From Syngnathus acus (taxonomy: Eukaryota > Chordata > Actinopteri > Syngnathiformes > Syngnathidae): DNA of 64,000 nucleotides. The stretch's first letter is position 1. Each line of letters opens with the position of its first letter. Below, piece after piece: positions 23,201 to 35,200 of the stretch. The stretch covers positions 250,001 to 314,000 of the forward strand of contig NC_051105.1 of NCBI RefSeq assembly GCF_901709675.1, given 5' to 3'. The notes beneath the pieces were generated by a model. That model did not search any database, was not told where the DNA came from, and was given only the letters and a program-made list of their open reading frames with translations. A program made the position numbers and the translations under genes.

Positions 23201-26200
23201 CGTCAAAGTCATCGGTAACTAAGCGGCCCACCGGCAGCACGAGCTGTTAGTCACCGGTGTCTTACCAGACTTCAAACTGCACCTCTAGGTCTTCCAGGCC
23301 CGTGCAAGGAAATCGTGGCCTCTGAGATCACCAAGAGCTCCTGCAAGGTCTCCTGGGATCCTCCCGAATATGATGGAGGCACCCCGATTATTCATTACGT
23401 TCTGCAGGTCAGTAAGCCAGCGCCTGGTCCAGCCCTTTTGGTTTTCATCTTTTGGGCTGCCTGAGCGTCACACGTGGATTTCTAGCTCCAAAAGCTTCCA
23501 GAAAGGGTTGACCGTTCGTCTAACGGTGTTTGATTCTGCTGCAGCGGCGTGAGGCCGGCAGGAGGACGTATGTCAATATAATGTCTGGAGAGAACAAATT
23601 GAGCTGGAACGCCAAAGACCTCATTCCCAACGGCGAGTACTACTTCAGAGTCCAGGCGGTAAACAAGATTGGAGGAGGGGAGTTCGTGGAGCTTCGCAAC
23701 CCTGTCATTGCTCAGGACCAGAAACGTAAGAAACAACTGTTTGGCCCAAACATGGCCTGCTGCTGCTGCTGCTGCTGTGTCTTGTTGGAACCAACCTGCG
23801 TCTCACCTTGCATCAGATCCTCCTGACCCACCGGTGGATGTGGAGACCCACAATCCCACTTCGGGCACCATCACACTGACCTGGAAGCCTCCCATGTATG
23901 ACGGAGGTGCCAAGATCATGGGTTACATCCTGGAGCGGCAGCTGAAGGGTGAGGACAAGTGGGAGAGGTGCAACGATTTCCTGGTTCCGGTGCTGTCCTA
24001 CACCGTCAGAGGGCTAAAGGAGGCCAAGAGCTACGCCTTCAGAGTACGAGCAGAAAATTCCGCTGGTGTCAGCGATCCGTCCCGCAGCACCCTGTTTGTC
24101 AAGGCCTTGGATGCAGTCGGTGAGAACATTTTTCATGCTTCGGACTCGGACGGTCTCGTGGCCTTATAGCTCTGATTTGCCTGTCTGCGTTTGCCACCAG
24201 ATGCTCCGAAGGTTTTCCTTAGTGGCAGCCTTCAATCTGGCCTAAACGTGAAACGAGGCAGTGAGATCCGCCTGGAGGCCAATATCTCCGGCTCACCGTA
24301 CCCTGAGATTACCTGGTACTGGAACAACCAGGTGATCCGGCCCGAGGCGCCCCGCAGGAGGCCGGAGAGACCGCTGAAGAAAAAGGTGGAGAAGAAGGAG
24401 GAGCAGGAAGGAGAAAAGAAAGAGCAGGAAGTGGGAGAAGTCAAGGATGCAGAGGAGAAGAAGGAGGAGGTGGCAGAGCAGGAAGCAGAGGAGACAGACT
24501 ACCCGACTATTGGCGAGCGGCTGAGCATCAACAACAGCAGGAGGGGCGAGTCCACAGCAGTTATCAAGGACTCACTGCGTGTCGACCACGGCGTCTACAT
24601 GGTGAAGGTGGAGAACGACCACGGCGTCGCGTCAGCCACCTGCGATGTCAACGTCCTTGGTGAGAGCTCGGGTTCTTCTCTTGTTGTCTGTCTCCAGCCC
24701 CAATAGTTCTTGCTCCTCTGATGGTTTACTGGAGGACGGTAGAGCTTCAGTGTGTAAAGTTTTGTCACGGTTTTCAGACACTCCTGGACCTCCAATCAAC
24801 TTCTGCTTTGAGGAGGTGAGGAAGAACTCTGTGATCTGCAAGTGGGATCCCCCTAAAGATGACGGAGGCAGCGAGATCCTCAACTACACGCTGGAGAAGA
24901 AGGATAACTCCAAGATAGAGCTTGGATACAGCTGTGTCACCTCCACACTTAGAGGGTGTCGTTATCTGGTGCCCAAACTCATTGAAAAGAAGGAGTACAT
25001 CTTCAGAGTTGTCGCTGAGAACAAGTATGGTGCTGGTCCCCCCTGCATCTCCAAACCTCTCGTTGCCAAGAACCCCTTCGGTGTGTAGAAGCTTTTTCAA
25101 GACTTGCGCCGGTTTGCGTGAGTAACTTGATGAATCGTGTCATCTGGCCGCTCTTCATTCCCAGAACCTCCTGAGGCCCCCGAGAAGCCGGAGATCGATG
25201 ACGTCACAGCCCACAGCATGCTGGTCACCTGGAAGGAGCCAAACGACAACGGCAGCCCTATCCTGGGGTACTGGGTGGAGCGTCGTGAGATCAACAGTTC
25301 CCACTGGGCTCGGGTCAACAGGTGGAGGCTTTTCAAAAAGAACCATGCTCGCCTTACTTTCCTGTTCTGACTTCATTTCATTCGTGCGTTCTCCAGAAAC
25401 ATGGTCCCTTCTACCGAGCTGAATGTGGAGGGACTCGTCGAGGGCTTAACGTACATCTTCAGAGTGGCGGCCGAAAATCAGGCGGGCCCCGGAAAGTTCA
25501 GCGTTCCTTCAGATCCTAAAACGGCACAAGCCCCAATATGTACGTGCATTTTCCAGATGGTAAAATGCGTTCCATTCGGAGTACCGGTCTCCATTTTGAA
25601 TCTTTGTTTTACAGTACCTCCCGGACCACCTATCCCCCGAGTGGTGGCAACCACCGACCACTCCATTGACGTTGAGTGGGACGCACCTGCCGACAATGGA
25701 GGAGGCGAGATCCTGGGATACCACGTGGACAAGGTGCTTAATGGGCGCCCCCAATCATCAATTCTGGCCACGCGAAGCCCTTTTAGATGTTTTTATTGTG
25801 TTTTGTGATTACGGCCTATATAAATAAATACATTTGACATGACTTCATTTGACGTTGCGTGAACATAAATCCCTCCCTATTTTTCTGCGGTGTTCCCTAG
25901 ACTATGGCCGGGACCAAAGACTGGTCTAGGTCTACAGAACGTCCATGGAAGACTCGAGCATTTACGGTATATGGAGTCCGTGAGGGAGCCAAGTACCTGG
26001 TCAGAGTCATTGCCTGCAATGCTGCGGGAGAGGGAACCCCGGGTTTCACCGAGTCAGTGTTTGTCAGGAATCCTGCAGGTCAGCGGCCGGAAGGCGATGA
26101 CGTGAAAATGTCCAAACGATCAATGTCAAATGCAGCAGAGCGATCCAGCAGCAGCTCATTCTTACTCTTGGCGGCTGTCTCCCTTTTGCAGAAATGCCTG

Positions 26201-29200
26201 CAGTGGAGCTGGACATTTTAGTCAAGAACGGCGTGGTCATCCGAGCTGGCGAAACACTTCGTGTTCCGGCGCTTGTCACCGGTAAACCCTACCCAACCAT
26301 CACTTGGACCGTGGACGATAAGAAACCCGACAAAGACCACGTAGAAATCCTCACCGAGGGCAGCAACAGCATTGTGCTCATTAAAAGCGTGCAGAGAAAG
26401 GACTGCGGCAAATACTTGATCTCTGCATGTAACCCCAGTGGCACCAGGTCAGCCTTCACCCGGGTGGAGGTCATGGGTAGGTGGATGGACGCATGGAAAG
26501 CGGTGATGGTTCCAAAACGTGGACCGACGCCAATCCCCTTTTCTTTGCAGATGTTCCCGGACCAGTCACTGACCTGAAGCCAGTGGTTGTGACTAGAACG
26601 ATGATCTTCCTGAACTGGGATGACCCGGTGGACGACGGCGGCAGTGACCTGACCGGCTTCCTGGTGGAGCGCAGAGATGCCAAAATGCACACGTGGAGGC
26701 AGCCCGTTGAAACCGTCTCTTCCAAATGCGAGTGCGTGGGCATCATGGAGCGACAAGAGTACTTTTTCCGTGTCTTTGCCAAGAACAAGTACGGCATGGG
26801 CCCGCCCGTCGAGATCGGACCCATCAAAGCTGTGGACCCACAAGGCAAGTCCCGAGAGGCCTCCGTACCGACGGTGTGCCATGCCGACAATTCCGATGTG
26901 AAACGCTTTCTCTTGTCACGGGTTCCGCAGGACCGCCGTCGCCCCCCGAGAAGTTCCACTACACGGAGCGCACCAAGAACTCCATCACGCTAGCATGGAA
27001 GCCGCCTCGCAATGACGGCGGCAGCCCTGTCATCGGCTACTTGGTGGAGAAGAAGCGTCAAGACAAGCAGGCCTTTGAGCCTTGCAACACAGAGCTCTGC
27101 CCTGACTTGAGCATGACGGTGGAGGGCCTGGACGAGGCCTGGATGTACGAGTTCAGGATCAAGTGCGCAAATCTGATTGGGCAAAGCGACCCGTCCCTTG
27201 CGCTGACCGTGGTCATCCAAGACGATGAAGGTACGCCAATTCTGTGGAACGCGAAGCTGCAGGCCAGGGCTGGGCAACCTTTTTGAAGATGTCCAAGTGT
27301 TGAAACATTAATCAAGGCCAGCAAACCTAAAGGGTTTTCTATCCGTTTTTGTTCTAAAAAAAATCAATAAAAATACCTCGATAAGGCATGAACATGAAGA
27401 AAAGTCAAGAATCAGATGATAATGCACAAGTGAATCTGTTTCCTGTACTCATTTGTTTTTCCTTGTTGGGCCCTAACGTCCATCATGCAAAGCCTTACCC
27501 TTTCAAACCAGACCTACGTTGTTGTCTCATCTCCACCAGTGGCCCCAGAGATCCACATGCTGAAGATATTCAAGGCTGACAGCATCACGGTGAAAAAGGG
27601 CGAGCCCGTGGAGATCCCCGCCGACATCCTGGGCCTCCCCATCCCCAAAGTGGAGTGGTCCAAAGATGACGTGGTGCTGAAGAAGCCCACGGAAAGTCTG
27701 CTGATGGAGACGACGGTGACGGGCAGGATGAACTGCAAGTCCACTCTGTCCATTCTCGCGGCCGACCGGAAGGATCGCGGCAGCTACACCATATCGGCCT
27801 CCAACAACATGGGCTCAGCCAAGCACACCACTTCTGTCATGGTGCTAGGTGAGCTACCCTCAAGACACAACGTCCCCTCGTGTCAGAAAATACCTCAGTC
27901 GAGTGAGGAAAAGCCACGTCGACTGCTCTTGGGGGCGAGATGATTGAATCAGAAGTATTGGAGACATTTTTAAGCCTGGGAAAATTGATCTGTCAAAGAA
28001 GAGCCCTAATGGACACATTGTCATATGGGGAACAATCGGACTGCAGTCGAAGCCCCCTAGAGAGCAGACTCGACCGTAGACATATGCTAATGTTCTAATT
28101 GGTTTGAGATGTTGATTTTTTTCCCAGATATACGCTCCACATAAAGATCGAACGAGAAAAAAAAAAAAAATAAATAAAAAAAAATAAACCAACCTCCTCT
28201 CTTTGCCCAGACCGCCCGCTTCCTCCCAGAAACGTGGCAGTGTCCAATATCAAGGCGGAATCCTGCCAGCTGCAGTGGGACGCGCCTCTGGATGATGGTG
28301 GCAGTGAGCTGACCAACTACATTGTTGAGAAGAAAGAAGTGATCACAGACGAAGGGGAGGAAGAGGGACAGGAAGCGGAACCTCAATGGGTGGAGCTCAC
28401 CAACAGCATCGTTGACAAGAAGTTTCGGGTAGGTCCCGTTGGCTCTCAGCTTACTCCTGGCTCCTGGTCTGTAGTCACATGCTGGGACACATGCCTGTAC
28501 TCTGGTCACGGTCATGAGGAAGTGGTCTTCTCCTCCCTCTACTGCAGGTGTGGAACTTGGATACCAACAAATCCTACCTGTTCCGCGTCAGAGCCGAGAA
28601 CCGTTACGGCAAGTCTGACCCTTGCGCAACAGAGGAAGTTCAAATCACAGACCCCTTCGGGCTCCCCGGCCCCCCGGAGAAACCGGCCATCACCGAGTAT
28701 ACCAAGAACTCCATGACCCTGACCTGGGAGCCACCGAGGGACAACGGCGGCTCTATGATCATTGGCTACTGGCTGGAGAAGAAAGAAAGAGGCTCCGCCT
28801 ACTGGGCCAGAGTCAACAAGATGCCGGTCACCAAGAGGGGCATGAAAGGCTGGGAGTACCAGGTGGGGCTTTGGATTTTGCTGAATACATCTTGACTGGA
28901 AGAGTGTCCGATAACTTTCTGTGTCTGCCAGGTGACTCGCTTGTTTGAAGGAAGTGAGTACGAATTCCGAGTCGCCGCCTTCAATTCGGCCGGAACGGGA
29001 CCTTTCAGCGCACCATCCGACCCGGCCTTTGCTGTCGACCCTCTGAGTGAGTCAGCTGAACAATACAGCACATTGCGTAAATTCGTACTCATCCTGTCCC
29101 TCAGTTGAATGGACTCTGCTTTGTCGCTGGAGAAGTTTCATCTTTCATTCGAAAGGCTTCGGTTTTGGACTCCATGTTCTTACTGCAACCGAACAGCATG

Positions 29201-32200
29201 ACAAAGCCTTCTTAGTTGTTGAAAGGTGTTTGACCTTGACTTCAAAAGTCAGTTGGCAATTTTTGGTGGGGAGTTCCCCTTTTTTGGTCTGGTCTCACCG
29301 TGGCGGTGAAAATACGTTGCATGCTTGTGATGGTGTCAAACCTCCTCCTCTGTTGCGACAAATTTCGCACAGATTGCCGTTCGAACCGGGTGTCTGTCCT
29401 GACCAGAATTTTCCCTCAAAGGGATGTGACTTTTGTATCGAAGGTCTTCATGAGCAAAGTCCAGTTGCGTTTCAGCGGAACACTCACCATTTCCGTCTTG
29501 CATATCTGTACTGTTTGCTCCGTGATTTATTTTGAGCCCAATGGATCCGTTCTGCCCTCCCTCAGCTCCTCCCAGCATGCCCAATGCTCCCGTGGTGGCC
29601 GACAAGACCAAGCACAATGTCACTCTGACCTGGAAGCCGCCGGAGAAGGATGGCGGAAGCCCCATCAAGGGCTACATCGTCCAGATCCAGGACGAGGGCA
29701 AATCGGATTGGGTGAGGGTGAACGAAGAGCCGCACCCCACCACCGAGTTCACCGTGCCCAACCTGCGTGAGCTCAAGCGCTACCGCTTCAGAATCATCGC
29801 AGTCAACGACATCGGCGAATCGGACCCTAGCCCCCGCACCGGCGAGGTCTTGATTGAAGACGTTCAGCGTAAGTGTTGGCACCTGGCAAGAGCACGTGGA
29901 AATGAGGTGCTTGTCACTGATGTTCCTCATCCGCCGCTATTTCAGTCCCGCCCTCCATCACCATTGACATCTTGGTGGATGATCTGCTCTACATCCGTGC
30001 CGGAGATCCCATCAAGATCCCAGCCACCATCAAAGGTCGTCCTGTGCCCAAGGTAACGTGGGACTTTGACGGCAAAGCCAAGTCTCACAAGAAGAACAAG
30101 TTGCACACTCTTCCCGTGGACTCGGAGGTGACTTCTTTTGGCCATTCCAAGCAGACGTGAGAAAATGCTCCACTCCCGAGCTCAACGCGCTCTTGCGTCT
30201 CCTCAGGTCGAGTCCACAGACACCACGTCCGTCGTGAGCATCCCCGTTAGTTTGAGGACCCACTCTGGACGCTACACCATCACGGCCAAGAACAAGTCTG
30301 GACAGAAACACGTCAACGTCAGAGTCAACGTCCTCGGTGCGTCGTGAACTCGACTGGATGCGAGGCGCTTGCTTTGTTTTTAGTTGTGCGTGTGTTTGTA
30401 TGGCTAACGATTTCCTTCATTGTTTCAGATGTTCCGGGACCTCCGAAAGATCTGAAGGTGACCGACATCACCCGTTCAACCATGAGGCTGATCTGGAAGC
30501 TGCCTGACAATGACGGTGGAGAGAGAATCAAAAGCTACTACATTGAGAAGAAATGCGTCACTGACAAGGCCTGGACGAAGGTAGAGCCAATGAAGGACGG
30601 ACGTACGGACGGACGGAGAGACAGACAGACAGACGAAGTTTGCCAAGATGAAGGAGTGACGACGGTGAATGTGATTGTTGCTCAGGTGAACGCGGCCTGC
30701 GCCAGTCAAGCCTTTGTGGTCCCGGGCCTCTTGGAAGGACAGGACTACCTGTTCAGAGTGCGAGCCGAGAACCGGCTGGGTTTTGGTCCGTTCACCGTCA
30801 CCACTGATCCTGCCCGAGCCAGCGACCCCATCTGTGAGTGCACACTGACTTTTTTCCATGCAAATGTTACCCCGAGAGTTTACACGTACCGTCAGAATCC
30901 TCCTTATTAGCAGAGTGTTTTTTAACATACACTCGGTGCCTCTGAAATGGGCGTTGAAGCTCGCTGTGTGTCCACACCCGCAGACCCGCCAGACCCACCT
31001 ACCAAGCTGAAAGTCAACTTGGTGACCAAGAACACGGTGACCCTGAGCTGGGAGCCTCCCAAGAACGACGGAGGCTCTCCTGTCAAACATTATGTGGTGG
31101 AGCGCTTGAGCTGGGACACCAGCGGCAAGGAGAAGGAAACCTGGAAGCAGTGCAACAAGCGAGACGTGGAGGAGCTCAGCTTTGTGGTGGAGGACCTGAA
31201 CGAGGTTAGTCCCCGAAGCTCCTTCCTTCCTTCCTTCCTTCCTTCCTTCCTTCCTTCCTTCCTTCCTTCCTTCCTTCCTTCCTTCCTTCCTTCCTTCCTT
31301 CCTTCCTTCCTTCCTTCTCTACAGCAATAGGTCCGCTGATCGAGTTGTTTTTTTTTCTTCAGGGCGGAGAGTACGAGTTCCGAGTGAAAGCCGTGAACGC
31401 TGCCGGACCCAGTCGACCCTCAGCCACCGCTGGACCGCTCTTCATCAAGGATCAGACCTGTGAGTTGGACAAGCCTCAACTTAATGTTTGGAGACAAACC
31501 AACAGCAACGTTATCCCGCTGTTGGCTGGCCAGTCCGAGAAGGAACTGTCAGCATTCGCACTATTGCGTGAGCGCTGACTGTTGTCAAACGTTACGCTCT
31601 GAGTACCAACCGATGGCCAACATTAAAATACAGTCGCGCAGTAGGCCCACGTGTTCCACCCGAATGAACGTTTTTTACACCTAGAGCACAGCACCATGAG
31701 GTAATGGCTGTGGTGGTTACATGCAGGAGCAATGGCGGCATGCATCTCAGAGTCTGCCCGCTATGCTGCCTGAGCTGGTCGTGACGTATTTGACGCGCGT
31801 GTTTGACCCCGTTTCAGGCCCGCCCGCCATCGAGCTGCGGGAGGTGCTGGAGGGTGAGGAGGGCTGCGACGTCAGCCTGCCGGCCAAGGTCAGCGGCTGT
31901 CCTTTCCCCAGCCTCTCGTGGCAAAAGGCCAGCCTGGCGGCGCCCGAGCAGAAGGCTGCCGTGCGCTACGACCAGCGCGTGGCCAAGCTGGTGACGCACG
32001 ACAAGTGCACGCTGCTGCTGCAGAGGGCCACCCGCGACGACAGCGCCCTCTACAGCCTGACTGCCAGCAACGCCCTGGGCACTGTCACCAAGGACGTCAA
32101 ACTCTTGGTCTATGGTGAGTGTGAATTTACCTACATTTGGCTTCCTGGTAGGAAGGCTCAAAATTCAGTGTAGTGGAAAGCAACACTTTTGGGCTTTACC

Positions 32201-35200
32201 ATTCAGTAAAGTGGGGGAAAAAAAAGTCAACTTATTCCAACTTGAAAATATTGACCACTCTAGTCTTGACATCACTTTCACAATAGGCTGCTCCAAATAC
32301 GATGTCACCAACAAATCCCACAAGGTTCACTAATAACATTTAGCAGCACCATCAAATCCCAGCTCTCTCAACAAGACTTGGCGTGACCTCCACAGGACCT
32401 CCCGGCCCACCCGTTGGACCGGTGAAGTTCACCGAGGTGTTTGCGGAGAGGATCGGCCTGGCCTGGAAGCCGCCCCTGGACGACGGCGGCTCCAAAATCA
32501 CCAACTACGTGGTGGAGAAGCGCGAGGACAACCGCAAGTCTTGGGTGCACGTGTCCAACGACCCCAAGGACTGCGCCTACCTGGTGACCCGGCTCACGGA
32601 GAACCACGAGTACGAGTTCAGAATCATGGCGCAGAACAAGTTTGGAGTCGGGCCTCCGCTACTCAGCGAGCCTGAAAAAGCCAGGAACCTCTTCAGTGAG
32701 TGCCACACGCAAAGCACTCTCCCTGGGTTCCAAAGCCCAGGCTTCAAATGTTTCATGGAAAGCCCAGTATGCTTACGCCCGCCGCAATTCTGTTCCGGCA
32801 TAGCTGTTCCCGGCCAATGTGAGAAGCCCACCGTGACCAACGTGTGTCTGGAGTCCATGACGGTGAACTGGGAGGAGCCCAAATACGACGGTGGCTCGCC
32901 GGTCACCGGCTACTTCATCGAGAAAAAGGAGACCACCAGCAAGCGCTGGGCTCGTGTCAACCGGCAGCCCATCCGGGCGCTGCCCCTGGGAAACAACTGG
33001 GACGTCACCGGCCTGCTGGATGGTGCCATGTACCAGTTCCGAGTCAGCGCCGCCAACGCCGCCGGTTGCGGACTACCCAGCCTACCCTCAGACCCCGTTC
33101 TCTGTAGGGACCCCATCAGTGAGTCATCTGGGACAGCCATAAGTCTGTGACTAGTTTTCATGAGTTCCCGAATGCCCGCAACTCGTTTTCATTCAAAATG
33201 ACTTAAGCCAACTGTTTGTGCAATGCACAGAGCCCCCTGGCCCTCCCACTCCGAAGGTGATGGACTGGACCAGGTCAACGGTGGAGCTGGAATGGCTTCC
33301 CCCCCTGGTGGACGGAGGCTCCAAGGTTACCGGCTACATTGTGGAATTCAAGGAGGTGAGCAAGGAAGAGGAGGAGAAGAAGGCTCAGAGGAAGTTGCTT
33401 CTACTGAGCAGCGCCGACGATGACAAGGAACCGGAGAGCTGGGAGAAGGTAAACCGTGTCACTCACACCACACGCTGTAGTCCCAGGAAAGTTGACTTTC
33501 CCCAACTGATTAACGTGTCCTTCATTCCCACGTTGCCCTCTCTTCAGGCCAAGGACTCAGAGATCAGAGGAACCAAGTTTGTGGTGGCCGGTCTCAAAGA
33601 AGGTGGTTTGTACCGCTTCAGAGTCCGAGCCGTCAACGCCGCCGGGGTCGGTGAACCGGGAAACGTTTCGGAGCTGATCGAAGCCAGAGACAGGACAAGT
33701 AAGAACAGCGCTACTTTGACTTACTTGGGCTCCGGTTCAAAAGTTGGACAAATTACCAGCCATTGCTGGGTTGATTTTTTTTTTTTTTTTTTGCCTTGTT
33801 TTTGCTCAATTTCAAATCAGGAGCGACCTTTAGAGACGTCACCACTAGAACTGGAGTAATTGCACTTTCTGACACTCATTGAACGCAGCTGCCAGTCATA
33901 GCCAAAACCCCCGCAGCGAGCTGCTGTAGGCCGCAACTCACACCCAGGCCCTCACACGAGGACAAATCCTGAGGCCGCTCACTAGGCCACGCCCATTAAA
34001 GGCACGCATTCAACACTAATTACACAAATGCGCATGTTAGTGGCGTGGCGTGGCGTGGCGTGGCGTGGCGTGGCGTGGCGTGTACTCGCACGTTTTTGTT
34101 TTTGATCACCCGTCAATTCAGGGAAACGCACAAAAGTAAGTTAAGTTATGACCAAATGAAACACTTAAGTCAAGCTACCAGCATCAGTCTATTTGCTGTG
34201 ATTCCATGAGAGCTGCTAGCTAGCTAGCTGGAAACCTCAGTGTGGTGTTTCTCACCAAGCGTCCGCTCTTCCTTCAGTTGCGCCCGAGATGGACCTGGAC
34301 GCCTCCGTCAAGGAGAGGATCGTTGTCCACGCCGGCGGGACCATCCGCATCATCGCCTACGTGTCCGGCAAACCGGCGCCGCACATCAGCTGGTGCCGAG
34401 ATGACGGCGAGGTGCCCAAAGAGGCCGCGGTGGAGACCACGGGCATCTCCAATTCGCTGGTCATCAAGAACTGCAAACGCCAGCACCAGGGCATCTACAC
34501 GCTCTGCGCAAAGAACGAAGGTGGCGAGAGGAAGAAGGCAGTCATCGTGGAGGTCCTGGGTGAGTTCGAAGTCTACTGCCGTGACCTGGTCTCCTGAGAG
34601 TCCTTGTCAAGATTTTCTCCAGTTTGGCTGTCCACAACTCATTTTTAGGAGTCACTGATATTCCTTACTTATATTCCTATCGCTACTTGTTGGAACTCCC
34701 AACTTCTTCTCGTGAGTTTCAGAGCATCCGCAACTCGTGTTCATGACTCGCCGACTGTTCTGATTTCTTACGTGTGACATTTTTAACGATCGTCCGCAGC
34801 CGACCATCTGCAGCCCCAGTATTCATGGCTTGCCAACCATCCGTGTCTTTTATCTGTGAGTTTTGGAGTGTCCACACCTAGTTTTCATGAGTTTGCATCT
34901 CTGGCCTCCAGATGTTCCCGGACCAGTCGGCCTCCCCTTCGCCGGTGAGAACCTGACCAACGACTCGTGCAAACTGAGCTGGTATACCCCCGAAGACGAC
35001 GGCGGCTCGGCCATCACCAACTACATCATCGAGAAGCGGGAGTCGGACCGCATGGGCTGGACTTCGGTCACTTATACGGTGACCAGGAACAACGCCGTGG
35101 TGCAGGGACTCCTGAACGGGAAAGGCTATTTCTTCAGGATCGCCGCCGAGAACATCATCGGCATGGGCCCCTTTGTGGAGACGGACAAAGTCGTGCTCAT

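Noticed and set aside
24334-24510. K/E-rich stretch as a retained intron
   Set aside because: There are no GT/AG sites at its edges, the frame is kept on both sides, and the Ig strands continue normally afterwards.
31221-31317. Pro/Ser/Phe repeat peptide encoded by the CCTT tract
   Set aside because: The tract lies inside an intron with clear donor and acceptor; the repeat peptide is a by-product of the microsatellite.
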